The translations under genes were made by a program, and so were the position numbers. DNA of 64,000 nucleotides from Arthrobacter psychrochitiniphilus. Lineage in GTDB: Bacteria > Actinomycetota > Actinomycetes > Actinomycetales > Micrococcaceae. The stretch is taken from NCBI RefSeq assembly GCF_003185915.1, contig NZ_QHLZ01000001.1, forward strand, positions 558,001 through 622,000. Direction: 5' to 3'. The notes under the pieces were generated by a model. That model saw only the letters and a list, made by a program, of their open reading frames with translations, ran no database searches and was not told where the DNA came from. Positions 55,830 to 64,000 of this stretch are shown here, piece after piece (position 1 is the first letter of the stretch; each line of letters starts with the position of its first letter).

Positions 55830-56465
55830 CTAATAGCCGCCTATGCCGGAGACGATACTCATTGCTTAGGCATAGGTCGCAACCATTGCGGCCAGTCCCG
55901 TATATCCAAGGATCAAACCAGCTTTTGCCATACCGAAACCGCCCTCACCCTTCTGCCTGATTTGTTTTACAGCTATCTAGCCAGCGATTACTGCTAAGAG
56001 CGAACCGCCAACTATCCCAAGGATCAGCGAAACGATCACTCACGGATTTGTCCTACCCTGCACTGCCATTGGCCGGGCCCCGTGGCCAGGTGTTGGGAAT
56101 ACCGACGCGGACGAAGGCGTGAAACTTTGGCCTGGGCCCTCCACCTCCCCAACTCCGGAAATCCGGGCTGCTGCCTTGCGCTCTGCTCTGGTCGTTGGTG
56201 CGGCAGCTTGCCGAAGGCTGGGCCCACTAGCAGCTGTAGCCATGACGGGGCTTTCTTTCAACTCGACACCGCAGGTCCCGCAGCTCGATTCGTCGGGCGA
56301 AGCTGGCATATAGCAGTTGAGACACTCCGTAGTGGAACCCCTCAAATTCTTTAGAGATGAGTCAGGACTGTCCCGGCGATAATCTCCGGGTTTGCAAAGC
56401 CACTCGAGCTTTTCGGCTCGTTGAACTCGATTTGTCCTACAACTAGGTGACAAACAGTGGGGCAA
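55830..56465 (-). pseudogene. Decayed zinc-ribbon / DUF4190 membrane protein gene
   Basis: One frame on minus codes a Cys4 zinc ribbon (CLNC...CGTC; 48-65 of the frame), a Pro/Ala linker, then a DUF4190 pair of membrane segments (IVSLILGIVGGSLLAVIAG; KGEGGFGMAKAGLILGYTGL). It is interrupted in frame by TGA (56042-56040), TAG (55979-55977) and TAA (55868-55866) before a plausible natural stop at 55832-55830. No frameshift is needed, so loss seems recent and by point change. DUF4190 proteins are small membrane proteins of unknown role. The 5' end is uncertain. Confidence 0.7.
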
Positions 56466-56467
56466 GT

Positions 56468-56745
56468 TGCTCCGGTCCCGCTATTACCCCGAACAGTATG
56501 GCGCTGGAGCCGCTCCCCCATGACGACCTCGTGCAGTTCACGCAGTTCCTTCAACGTAAACGGCTACTCCAGTACCCGCCAGGGATAGGGCAACTTCGCA
56601 TAGTCGACACGGACACGCGTCACGGCATGGCCAATAATTTCGGCGAGGTCGTATGACAGGGTCGGCACCTGGGTGACGTTGACCAGCGCACCCCGAGGGC
56701 CGACGTCGAACGTTTCTTGTAGGGCAAGTGCACCGGTGGGCTCAC
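56468..56745 (-). pseudogene. Remnant of a NUDIX/NrtR-like protein gene
   Basis: A frame on minus reads VPTLSYDLAEIIGHAVTRVR, then VLE, a TAG stop, and PFTLKELRELHEVVMGERLQ. This is the typical junction and C-terminal winged helix of NrtR-type NUDIX proteins (AYDHAEI ... FTLRELQ-x-x-HE-x-x-LG). The NUDIX box itself is missing, so the gene has lost its 5' half as well as gaining a stop. It lies directly after the sulP stop. Confidence 0.55.
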
Positions 56746-56753
56746 TGGCAGCC

Positions 56754-58274
56754 TTAGCTCAGCTTGCCGCCCAGGCGTTGGCGCATCTTGGCACTGGCCT
56801 CATTCAGACCGACAATTTCCACGTCTTTACCCAGCCGCTGGTACTTATCCGTAATAGCGTCCAACGCCGCAATGGTGGAGGCATCCCACAGATGGGATGC
56901 GTGCATATCAATAACCACATGAGCTGGATCCAGTACGTAGCTGAACTGGGTGTACAGGTCATTGGAGGAGGCAAAGAACAGTTCCCCATTGACTACATAC
57001 GTGACGCTTTCCTCCCCTGTGGCCATGATCCGTTGCACGGTGACAAAGTGGGCCACGCGCCGGGCGAACATCACCATGGCCGTGACAGTGCCTACACCCA
57101 CCCCAATGGCCAGGTTTTCCGTGGCGACAGTGGCCACCACGGTCACCACCATGACGAACGTTTCGCTCTTGGGCATGGTCCGCAAGGTACTCAGCCGGAT
57201 GCTGTGCCAATCAAAGGTGGCCCAACAAACAAAAATCATGACAGCCACCAGTGCTGCCATGGGAATGATCGAAACAATGTCTCCAAGCACCACCACCAGC
57301 AATAGCAAGAACACTCCTGCGAAGAAGGTGGAGATGCGGGTGCGGGCGCCGGACGCTTTGACGTTGATCATGGTCTGGCCGATCATCGCGCAACCACCCA
57401 TCCCACCAAAACATCCGGTAACAATGTTGGCCACGCCCTGCCCCCACGCCTCACGGGTCTTACTGGAACGAGTATCTGTGATGTCATCCACCAGCTTTGC
57501 GGTCAGTAAGGATTCCAACAGACCCACAAAGGCCATGGCCAGTGCGAACGGGAAAATAACCTGCAAGGTCTCCCACGTGAAAGGCACCTGCGGCAGGTGC
57601 AAGAACGGTACGGAATCAGGCAGCTCGCCCTTATCCCCCACTGTAGGAACCACAAGGGTGGCAACCACCGCGATCACCGTCACCACCACAATGGCCACCA
57701 ACGGGGCAGGCACGGCCTGCGTGAATCGCGGCAACACAAACATGATGATCAGCGCCAGCGCCACCAGCGGGTACACCAGCCACGGGACACCAAGGAGTTC
57801 CGGCAGCTGGGCCATGAACACCAAAATGGCCAAGGAGTTCACGAACCCCACCATGACAGAGCGCGGAATGAACCGCATCAACTTCGCCACCCCGGAGATA
57901 CCCAATAGGACTTGGATGACGCCGGCCAAAATCACTGCGGCAATCAAATAATCAACTCCGTGTGACTTCACCAACGGGGCAATCACCAGTGCAACGGCGC
58001 CCGTGGCCGCAGAAATCATGGCAGGACGCCCGCCCACAAACGCAATGGTGACAGCCATGGTGAAGGCCGCAAAAAGCCCCACTCGAGGATCAACCCCGGC
58101 AATGACTGAGAAGGCAATGGCTTCCGGGATCAACGCCAAACCCACCACCAGCCCGGCCAGCACTTCAGTCTTCAGCCGGCGGGGTGAGCGCAAGGTTCCC
58201 CACACGGACTGACGTTGCTCCGGAGTGAGGGTTGAGGCGGGCTCTACTTTTACGGTTGCCACTACTGGTTCCAT
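56754..58274 (-). CDS. SulP-family anion transporter with STAS domain
   Basis: 506 residues. Membrane domain with SulP marks: VGLALIPEAIAFSVIAGVDP, RVGLFAAFTMAVTIAFVGGR, and GGMGGCAMIGQTMINVKASG. C-terminal STAS domain (about 420-506) with VVIDMHASHLWDASTIAALD. Short SulP proteins of this type include bicarbonate (BicA-like) and sulfate carriers; the anion is not determined. Divergent from a merR gene across a perfect inverted repeat, so MerR control is likely. Confidence 0.92.
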   Translation of the reverse strand: MEPVVATVKVEPASTLTPEQRQSVWGTLRSPRRLKTEVLAGLVVGLALIPEAIAFSVIAGVDPRVGLFAAFTMAVTIAFVGGRPAMISAATGAVALVIAPLVKSHGVDYLIAAVILAGVIQVLLGISGVAKLMRFIPRSVMVGFVNSLAILVFMAQLPELLGVPWLVYPLVALALIIMFVLPRFTQAVPAPLVAIVVVTVIAVVATLVVPTVGDKGELPDSVPFLHLPQVPFTWETLQVIFPFALAMAFVGLLESLLTAKLVDDITDTRSSKTREAWGQGVANIVTGCFGGMGGCAMIGQTMINVKASGARTRISTFFAGVFLLLLVVVLGDIVSIIPMAALVAVMIFVCWATFDWHSIRLSTLRTMPKSETFVMVVTVVATVATENLAIGVGVGTVTAMVMFARRVAHFVTVQRIMATGEESVTYVVNGELFFASSNDLYTQFSYVLDPAHVVIDMHASHLWDASTIAALDAITDKYQRLGKDVEIVGLNEASAKMRQRLGGKLS

Positions 58275-58312
58275 TCATGATGAGAAAAAGCCCAGTCAGC
58301 GCTGCGCCCGTT

Positions 58313-58342
58313 AAACCCTACCTTAACGTAATGGTAGGGTTT
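58313..58342. promoter_or_regulatory. MerR-type operator between sulP and merR
   Basis: AAACCCTACC, 10-base spacer TTAACGTAAT, GGTAGGGTTT: a perfect 10-bp inverted repeat in the 94-base gap between divergent genes. The length and spacing fit a MerR operator overlapping the -35/-10 spacer. Confidence 0.65.
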
Positions 58343-58368
58343 GTCGCAGAATGAGGAGTGACCCACCC

Positions 58369-58749
58369 ATGACTGAACGTGAGGCCATCACCATGCACAT
58401 CGGAGAACTGGCGGAGCGCACCGGCTTGTCCCTGCGAACCATAAGGCACTACGACGACGTAGGCCTCCTCCCAGCGACCGCGCGGACCGAGGGCGGCTTC
58501 CGCCTGTATACCGAGGCCGACCACGAACGGCTCTTAACGATTATGGCTATGAAACCCCTGGGGTTCTCTTTGGAGGAAATGGCGGAGATGCTCTCTCTTC
58601 TTCCCGCCCTCACCGACAACCTAGGCAATGACTGTGCCGCAACAACAGAACGCTTGGAATTCTTTCGCAACCGAGCCACCCACCAGCGCGAAAAGATGAT
58701 TCGTAACCTGGCCGCTGCCGATCAATTCATTGCATCATTCGGCGGCTGA
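58369..58749 (+). CDS. MerR-family transcriptional regulator
   Basis: 126 residues. Winged HTH at the N-terminus: MHIGELAERTGLSLRTIRHY, then DDVGLLPATARTEGGFRLYT, and a helical segment ending in the dimer coiled coil (LEFFRNRATHQREKMIRNLA). Only one Cys is present and no metal-binding loop is evident, so it is not a classic Hg or Cu sensor. ATG at 58369 with GAGGAG upstream; an earlier ATG at 58351 lies too close to the operator. Probably controls itself and sulP. Confidence 0.9.
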   Translation: MTEREAITMHIGELAERTGLSLRTIRHYDDVGLLPATARTEGGFRLYTEADHERLLTIMAMKPLGFSLEEMAEMLSLLPALTDNLGNDCAATTERLEFFRNRATHQREKMIRNLAAADQFIASFGG

Positions 58750-58872
58750 TCTCCGCCCACAACCCAGGCACCAGCTTCAAGGCTCCCGAATTTTCTGGGT
58801 TGGCGCGTAACTGTAGGATCAACGCCATAGCTAAAGGCATATGCACAGCAAAAATCTGAAGGGGATGGCACC

Positions 58873-59670
58873 ATGAGCGCACCAACAATCCGAAGATCAA
58901 GTGATCTAACGCGGCAACTTGTGGTGGCCACCAGCGCCGTCATTGCTGTTGTAGGTTCCTTCATTGGATCCGGCGCAGCAGGTGGCACCCCCATTCAGAA
59001 TGCCTCCAACGGGGCCTTGGCTGCCGATGCCACACTCATCGCCCCAGGCGGCTCCGCCTTCTCCATCTGGAGCGTGATCTACCTTGGATTAATGGCCTAC
59101 GCGGTGTGGCAGTTCCTGCCCGCCCAAAAAACCTCAGAACGCCACCGCCTTCTGGGCTACTGGGCCGCGGCCTCCCTCATCCTGAACGCGGCTTGGATCC
59201 TCAGTATCCAATTTGATCAGCTCTGGCTCAGTGTCCCCATCATCATCTTTTTGCTTGCCGTGCTCTCACGAATTTTTGTCCTCCTGTTACACAACAAACC
59301 ACGCAACACCCTCGATGCAGTGCTCACTGACGGCACCATGGGCTTGTACTTGGGTTGGGTGTGCGTGGCCACAGCCGCCAATATTTCCGCCGTCCTAGTA
59401 GCAGCCGGATTTGCTGGCTGGGGGCTAGCGGCCAACGCCTGGGCCGTTCTGGTCCTTGCCGTTGCTGCAGCAGTCGGTATTGCCCTGGCCCTGTACGGCC
59501 GCGGCCGGCTCTCCCCCTCCGTTTCTCTATGCTGGGGCTTGGCCTGGGTAGCCATAGCACGGACCAACGGGGACCTCGTGTCCACGCCAGCTGCGGTGAC
59601 AGCCGCCGTCGGGGTGGTAGCGGTACTAGCCGTCACTATTATTACGCGCATCAAGGCCATCCGGGGCTAG
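58873..59670 (+). CDS. TspO/MBR-like tryptophan-rich membrane protein
   Basis: 265 residues with several hydrophobic segments. Its repeated Trp/aromatic marks resemble the extended TspO-related family: SAFSIWSVIYLGLMAYAVWQ, YWAAASLILNAAWILSIQFD, GLYLGWVCVATAANISAVLV. Function in actinobacteria is unclear; relatives bind porphyrin-like ligands. Starts 124 bases after merR on the same strand. Confidence 0.8.
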   Translation: MSAPTIRRSSDLTRQLVVATSAVIAVVGSFIGSGAAGGTPIQNASNGALAADATLIAPGGSAFSIWSVIYLGLMAYAVWQFLPAQKTSERHRLLGYWAAASLILNAAWILSIQFDQLWLSVPIIIFLLAVLSRIFVLLLHNKPRNTLDAVLTDGTMGLYLGWVCVATAANISAVLVAAGFAGWGLAANAWAVLVLAVAAAVGIALALYGRGRLSPSVSLCWGLAWVAIARTNGDLVSTPAAVTAAVGVVAVLAVTIITRIKAIRG

Positions 59671-59680
59671 CATAGGGGGC

Positions 59681-61423
59681 ATGTGCGCAGCCTGTGATTT
59701 AACGCCGAAACCCCCTCAGCTCAAGTCCACGGCCCCGCCGGCACTATCTTCAGCGCCAAGCGGTGAAGTACCTGGCGCTGCAAGGCCAACCACAGCTGCG
59801 TTGAACCCCGCCTACTGGCAGGATGAACACGGCGATGCCGAGATGCTCATCAGCGGTGGTCCCATCATTACCATGGACCCGAACCGTCCCGACGCCGAGG
59901 CCGTTGCCATCCGTGAAGGCCGGATACTTGCGGTGGGCACTATGGAAGAGCTGCGTGGGCTCGCCGGCCCCGGGACAGAACGGGTGAACCTTGATGGGCG
60001 CACGCTGCTGCCCGGGCTCATCGATCCGCACATGCATTCCTCCATGGTCCAGCTCAATGACTGGGTCAATATCAGTCCCATGAACACGCCCACAGTTGAT
60101 GAGGTCTTTACCGCGCTTCGCAACGCCCCTGCTACATCAACAGGGTGGGTTTTGGCTCAACAGTTTGATCCGAGCATCACCGAAGGCCACCCCGTCTTGA
60201 CCTTGGAGGTCCTTGACAGGCTGGTTCCAGACCGGCCGCTTTTGGTGTTGGAAAGCAATGGACACATTGCCTATGTGAACTCGGCAGCTTTGGCCCGGGC
60301 AGGGGTGGATAAGAATTCTGTTGACCCGCCGGCTGGCCGCTACACCCGTGATGACCGCGGCGAGCTCACAGGCCGCCTCGAAGAGTCTTCAGCCTTGGCT
60401 GCCTTTTCCCAAGGCCTGCCGTTTGTCACGGGGGATGCTGCCACAGCACGCATCCGTGACCTGCTGTGGCATGCCGCTAGCAAAGGTGTCACGCTCCTGC
60501 ACGATTGTGGGATCGGATCCATTGACGGCACCGCGGATCTGGCTGGGCTTGAGCAGGTGCTCGACGCCGATTCGCCCGTACGTTACCGGGGCATGCTCGT
60601 CTCTACGGCCTACGATGCGTGGATGGGAATGGGGCTGCGGCCAGGATTCGGCACTGACCTGTTCAGGGTGGATGGCATCAAGGCGTGGTCCGACGGCTCA
60701 AATCAAGCAGGCACCGGATTCCAACGCGAACCCTACCTGGGCCAAAAAAGCCGCGGTTCCTTGAACTATTCACCGGAGGAACTGGCAGGGGTGGTTCTGC
60801 GCGCCCACACCGATGGGTGGCAGCTTGGGGTACACGCCAACGGCGACGCCGCTATTGACGTCACCATCGATGCTTTTGAACAAGCCTTGAAAGCCCATCC
60901 CCGTGCCAATCACCGCCACCGGATTGAACACTGCAGCGTGATGCGTCCGGAACACATTCAAAGGATGGTTGAGCTGGGGCTCTCGCCATCGTTTCTGATT
61001 GGCCATGTCCGTTGGTGGGGCAAAGCCTTCCAGGACCGGCTTCTTGGCCCGGAAAGGACTGCCTTCTACGATCCGTGTGCCTCGGCGCTCAGCGCTGGGC
61101 TGCGGATTTCCTTGCACAGTGATTGGAATGTGACCCCGCTGGAACCCTTGCGCTATGTCCAGGACGCTGCCACCAGAATCATGGCTGAGGGTGGGGAGGT
61201 GCTGAACGCCAGTGAACGCATTAGTGTGGAGGCCGCGCTGCGGGCTGTCACCCTTGACGCCGCCTGGCAGTGCGGCGCTGACACCATCACCGGTTCCTTG
61301 GAGCGAGGCAAGTACGCCGATCTGCTGATGCTGGAGGAGAACCCGTTGGAAGTAGCTCCCACCTCCATTGAGAGCATTGCCATCTCCCAAACGTTCCTGG
61401 CCGGCAAGGCCTGTATCCGCTAG
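59681..61423 (+). CDS. YtcJ-type metal-dependent amidohydrolase
   Basis: 580 residues of the amidohydrolase superfamily, YtcJ/exoenzyme group. Seen: beta-sandwich start MLISGGPIITMDPNRPDAEA, metal-binding LLPGLIDPHMHSSMVQL, NGHIAYVNSAALARAGV, LLHDCGIGSIDG, GVHANGDAAID, HRIEHCSVMRPEHIQRM and a C-terminal GSLERGKYADLLMLEENPL. The N-terminal about 50 residues are an extra, Cys- and Pro-containing extension (MCAACDL) with no recognised function. Substrate unknown (amide or N-acyl compound). Confidence 0.9.
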   Translation: MCAACDLTPKPPQLKSTAPPALSSAPSGEVPGAARPTTAALNPAYWQDEHGDAEMLISGGPIITMDPNRPDAEAVAIREGRILAVGTMEELRGLAGPGTERVNLDGRTLLPGLIDPHMHSSMVQLNDWVNISPMNTPTVDEVFTALRNAPATSTGWVLAQQFDPSITEGHPVLTLEVLDRLVPDRPLLVLESNGHIAYVNSAALARAGVDKNSVDPPAGRYTRDDRGELTGRLEESSALAAFSQGLPFVTGDAATARIRDLLWHAASKGVTLLHDCGIGSIDGTADLAGLEQVLDADSPVRYRGMLVSTAYDAWMGMGLRPGFGTDLFRVDGIKAWSDGSNQAGTGFQREPYLGQKSRGSLNYSPEELAGVVLRAHTDGWQLGVHANGDAAIDVTIDAFEQALKAHPRANHRHRIEHCSVMRPEHIQRMVELGLSPSFLIGHVRWWGKAFQDRLLGPERTAFYDPCASALSAGLRISLHSDWNVTPLEPLRYVQDAATRIMAEGGEVLNASERISVEAALRAVTLDAAWQCGADTITGSLERGKYADLLMLEENPLEVAPTSIESIAISQTFLAGKACIR

Positions 61424-61483
61424 CGGTTTCCCTCACCATGAGGAAATTGGGATGCAGGCACCCTTGGCAAGTACCCTCTTTTC

Positions 61484-62182
61484 ATGACTGCTGACAAAGC
61501 CCCGGACACTAACCCAACGTCCGCCCCCACACCCCTGGCTCCTGGTGAGGGGAAACGCACGTCAACTGGAGAATTCGCGCCGGTGGCAGCCGTGGGGTTC
61601 GTATTCTTGATTCTGCGGATTTTTGCCGTCTCCGGGTATGACTGGGAAACGGCGTTCGCCGTCAGCACCACCTTGAGCTTGAGCGATGGGCTGGCCCTTG
61701 TCTTTGGCTCACTCATGGCAGGGCATGTCCTGGTGCAAATCCTGCTGATCATTGTTCTGCCGTTGCTTATTGCCACATTTTTATGGTCCTCGAGCGGACA
61801 CCGGGCCACAGTCTTATTAGCCACCACACTGGGCAGTGTCACTCTGATCGCCTTGACAGTCAGCTTCAAAATTTGGTGGTTGCCGCTGGCAACCGCAGCT
61901 GTTTTTGGAGTCTTTGCGCTCACCCGCGCCCTCCCGGTCAAGCACTGGCTACGGCGCGGGTTTGGGGTGGCCATGGCTGGCGTTGGTGGGGTCACCGCAG
62001 TTGCAGTGCTGATAGTTGCCGCTTTCATCCAGACCCCGTGGGTCCCGCATGAAGCCATCATGACAACCCACGGCCCCGTCAGTGGCTATGTCCTCAGCGT
62101 GGATTCGGGATATCTCAACGTTTTGACTGATGAACACGAGTTTGTCATTTTGAATAGCTCAGATGTGATTTCACGCAAATAG
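61484..62182 (+). CDS. Hypothetical four-helix membrane protein
   Basis: 232 residues: Pro/Thr-rich N-terminus (about 35), four hydrophobic segments (about 36-195) and a short extracytoplasmic C-terminal domain (GYVLSVDSGYLNVLTDEHEF) ending VILNSSDVISRK. The tail resembles a small beta-domain. Weak ribosome site. No family recognised. Confidence 0.7.
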   Translation: MTADKAPDTNPTSAPTPLAPGEGKRTSTGEFAPVAAVGFVFLILRIFAVSGYDWETAFAVSTTLSLSDGLALVFGSLMAGHVLVQILLIIVLPLLIATFLWSSSGHRATVLLATTLGSVTLIALTVSFKIWWLPLATAAVFGVFALTRALPVKHWLRRGFGVAMAGVGGVTAVAVLIVAAFIQTPWVPHEAIMTTHGPVSGYVLSVDSGYLNVLTDEHEFVILNSSDVISRK

Positions 62183-62311
62183 CGCAGCACACTCAGGACG
62201 GACCAAGGTAGCCAGGGTCAACTGTAGGTAATCCCAAGTGGTGCGCCTATCCTAGGCAAACAGGCAACGCCTGTATCCCTTGCACCCAGGACCGCCACCG
62301 AAGGAGCACCC

Positions 62312-63415
62312 GTGACCACCACCCTCACTTACCGCCACCTCTTTGGCCCTGGCCCCAGCAATTGTTATCCGGAGGCGATCTCCGCTCTGGGTAATCCGGT
62401 GCTGGGGCACCTTGATCCGCTCTTCCTGGAAATCATGGACAGCGCCTGCCAAGGCCTGCGTCAGGTCTGGGGAACCACCAACAGCCGCACCCTACCTCTC
62501 AGTGGTACCGGTTCTGCCGGCATGGAAGCGGCGTTCGTGAACGCGGTAGGTCCGGGGGACGTTGCGGTGGTTGCCGTCAACGGCATGTTCGGTGCCCGCA
62601 TGTGCGAGGTTGCCCGGCGCACTGGTGCACAAGTGGTGCGTGTGGAACATCCTTGGGGCACGCCCATTGACCCGGAACGCGTGGCCGCAGCCCATCCGAG
62701 TCCCAAGGTCATTGCTGCGGTCCACGCAGAAACCTCCACCGGGGTGCTCTCTGACATTGCCGCTCTGGGTCAGCTCAAGGGCGATGCCCTCCTGATCGCC
62801 GACGCCGTCACCTCCATCGGAGGCCTGGAACTGTACGCCGATAAGTGGGGCATTGACGTTGGCTATGCTGGCACACAAAAGTGCCTTGGCGTGCCGCCGG
62901 GCTTGTCACCCTTCACCATTTCCGATGCCGCCTTTGAACTGCGCATCAAGGACCCGCAATCCTGGTATTTGGACCTGGGCCTGCTAGGTGGCTATGTGGG
63001 CAGTGCCAGCGGTAGCCGCCGCACCTATCATCACACCGCGCCGGTCACCATGATTGCCAGCCTTGAGGCTGGCGTAAACCGAGTCCTTCAAGAGGGGCTC
63101 GGCACAGTTCAGGCCCGTCATGTGGCCGCCGGCCTGGCACTTCAGGACGGTTTGGAAGAGATGGGCTTGGATCTGTTTGCCGCAGCAGGGAGCAGGCTCC
63201 CGAGCCTGACCACGGTCAAGGTGCCCGACGGCGTGGACTCGGCTGCCGTACGCGCCTACCTGCTGGAGCGATTCAACATTGAGATTGGTGCGGGGGTGGG
63301 TGAGTTCGCCTCCTCCGTGTGGCGAATTGGCATGATGGGGCCCAACGCCAACCCCGCATCCGTGACGCTGGTTCTTGGTGCTCTGAAGGAAGCCCTCGCC
63401 AAAGCAGGGCGCTGA
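62312..63415 (+). CDS. Class V aminotransferase, alanine/serine-glyoxylate type
   Basis: 367 residues, PLP-dependent. Family signatures: FGPGPSNCYPEAISALGNPV, LSGTGSAGMEAAFVN, AVHAETSTGVLSDIAALGQL, LIADAVTSIGGLELYADKWG, the PLP lysine Lys190 in VGYAGTQKCLGVPPGLSP, and YHHTAPVTMIASLEAGVN. Predicted to transfer the amino group of alanine or serine to glyoxylate, in purine-catabolic or photorespiratory-like salvage. GTG start with AAGGAG upstream. Followed directly by a strong terminator. Confidence 0.92.
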   Translation: MTTTLTYRHLFGPGPSNCYPEAISALGNPVLGHLDPLFLEIMDSACQGLRQVWGTTNSRTLPLSGTGSAGMEAAFVNAVGPGDVAVVAVNGMFGARMCEVARRTGAQVVRVEHPWGTPIDPERVAAAHPSPKVIAAVHAETSTGVLSDIAALGQLKGDALLIADAVTSIGGLELYADKWGIDVGYAGTQKCLGVPPGLSPFTISDAAFELRIKDPQSWYLDLGLLGGYVGSASGSRRTYHHTAPVTMIASLEAGVNRVLQEGLGTVQARHVAAGLALQDGLEEMGLDLFAAAGSRLPSLTTVKVPDGVDSAAVRAYLLERFNIEIGAGVGEFASSVWRIGMMGPNANPASVTLVLGALKEALAKAGR

Positions 63416-63420
63416 GAAGG

Positions 63421-63467
63421 AAAATGGCTGTGGCCCCCACCATTTTGTGGGTGCCACAGCCATTTTT
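63421..63467 (+). terminator. Rho-independent terminator after the aminotransferase gene
   Basis: AAAATGGCTGTGGC pairs with GCCACAGCCATTTT, with a further CCCAC/GTGGG pair near the loop and TTTTTAG after. It also reads well in the opposite direction. Confidence 0.9.
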
Positions 63468-63484
63468 AGTACCTATTTCTTGTT

Positions 63485-64000
63485 CTAGTGACTACGTCGC
63501 TGCCTGCTGCGGTTCCGTGTAACCACCACCCCCAGTCCGGCTAGCAGCATCAGGCCTGCGAAGGCTGCCAAGACTTGCAGCCTTGAATCGAGCCCCGCGC
63601 TGGCCAAATCATCCACGCCGGCACCTGACGGGGTACTCGAAGCTGGAGCACTCGAGGCCTGCGATCCGCCGGCGGCGGGCGTTGCGGCACCAGTGGTTGG
63701 ACTACCGCCCGGAGTGGTGGCAGGAGACCGGTGACCATGCCATTGGCGTCTACGGAGGCAACAGGCTCTTCACCGGCCACGGCTTGAACCTCCCATGTGG
63801 CTTCCACAGCAGCAAACGCGGCCGGGCTACCTGTAGCAGCCAGCTGAACCGTATCTCCCGGATGAGCAATATTGTTCGCTGACCGCTGCAGCATTCCGGT
63901 CTCTTGAGTCACGTCCACAGCCGCTAGCCGCTGCGGCAATGGCGCATTCGCACCCAGGACACGCAGCTCAGAGATGGCATGGCAACCCAGAGTGTCGTTC
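63485..64000 (-). pseudogene. 3' end of a surface protein (Ig-like, membrane-anchored), frameshifted
   Basis: Enters from the right edge on minus: NDTLGCHAISELRVLG, then a bacterial Ig-like (BIG2-type) segment ending VASVDANGMVTG. There the frame is lost near 63725-63735. In another frame the sequence continues SPATTPGGSPTTGAAT, a Ser/Pro/Ala linker, LASAGLD, a hydrophobic helix (LAAFAGLMLLAGLGVVV) and basic TRNRSRQRRSH, a sortase-substrate-like tail with a degenerate LAxTG. One missing base (or two extra) explains the break. Whether it is real or an assembly error cannot be told. Confidence 0.65.

Noticed and set aside
55830-56465. Selenocysteine or stop-codon recoding explaining the in-frame TGA
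   Set aside because: Two further stops of other types (TAG, TAA) lie in the same frame and no SECIS-like hairpin is evident.
57597-57908. His-rich antisense frame over sulP
   Set aside because: His/Gln/Arg bias arises from reading Val/Met-rich membrane codons backwards.

Overview
The window is about 60% GC chromosomal DNA from an actinobacterium, most likely Arthrobacter or a close relative in the Micrococcaceae. The evidence is gene content and order: monomeric NADP-isocitrate dehydrogenase, a DUF6350 (PerM-like)/purN/purH neighbourhood, a succinyl-CoA:acetate CoA-transferase-type protein, GH18 chitinases with CBM5/12 modules, and AcdS. No rRNA, tRNA, CRISPR array, transposase or phage gene was recognised.

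Layout. 0-3.3 kb: branched-chain amino-acid ABC importer genes (livM cut by the window edge, livH, binding lipoprotein), all on minus. 3.5-8.4 kb: icd with a clear terminator, a ferritin, a 38-codon membrane ORF and purH. 8.5-13.6 kb: a plus-strand cassette nagZ - murQ - AmiE-like serine hydrolase - MFS transporter, which reads as peptidoglycan amino-sugar recycling. With two small membrane-protein genes it sits between purH and purN, which are normally neighbours. 14.8-17.2 kb: purN, DUF6350 and a cold-shock protein. 17.7-20.4 kb: a secreted hypothetical and a thiol-redox operon (DsbA-like, CcdA-like, small CxxC membrane protein). 20.5-25.8 kb: acdS behind a palindromic operator, aidB-like acyl-CoA dehydrogenase, an alpha/beta hydrolase and a large membrane protein.

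26.4-33.7 kb holds a LuxR regulator and two secreted chitinases. The cassette is flanked by what look like the C-terminal (25.8-26.05 kb) and N-terminal (34.0-34.2 kb) scraps of one large DUF4011-type helicase-nuclease gene on minus, so the cassette may have replaced that gene's centre. 34.3-41.6 kb: CoA-transferase, three tandem related small membrane proteins, an orphan beta-class DNA methyltransferase, a UvrA-like ABC ATPase, and an unusual winged-helix/X25 fusion protein.

42.1-55.8 kb is a defence island with visibly lower GC. It has a minus-strand operon of a 709-aa protein, a 302-aa protein and an 1801-aa DEAD-like helicase with a C-terminal DUF1998-type Cys cluster (Druantia type II-like); a NaeI-type restriction endonuclease with its catalytic residues conserved; an HNH nuclease gene broken by two one-base expansions of C-tracts; a convergent cytosine-C5 methyltransferase; and a NERD-nuclease/SF1-helicase gene. 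Next to it (55.8-56.75 kb) are two decayed genes on minus, a zinc-ribbon/DUF4190 gene with three in-frame stops and a NUDIX/NrtR-like gene with one.

56.75-64 kb: SulP anion transporter divergent from a MerR regulator with a perfect 10+10 bp inverted repeat between them, TspO-like protein, YtcJ-type amidohydrolase, a membrane protein, an alanine/serine-glyoxylate type aminotransferase with a strong terminator, and the 3' end of a frameshifted surface protein running off the window. All functions are inferred from motifs and context read by eye; no database search was run.
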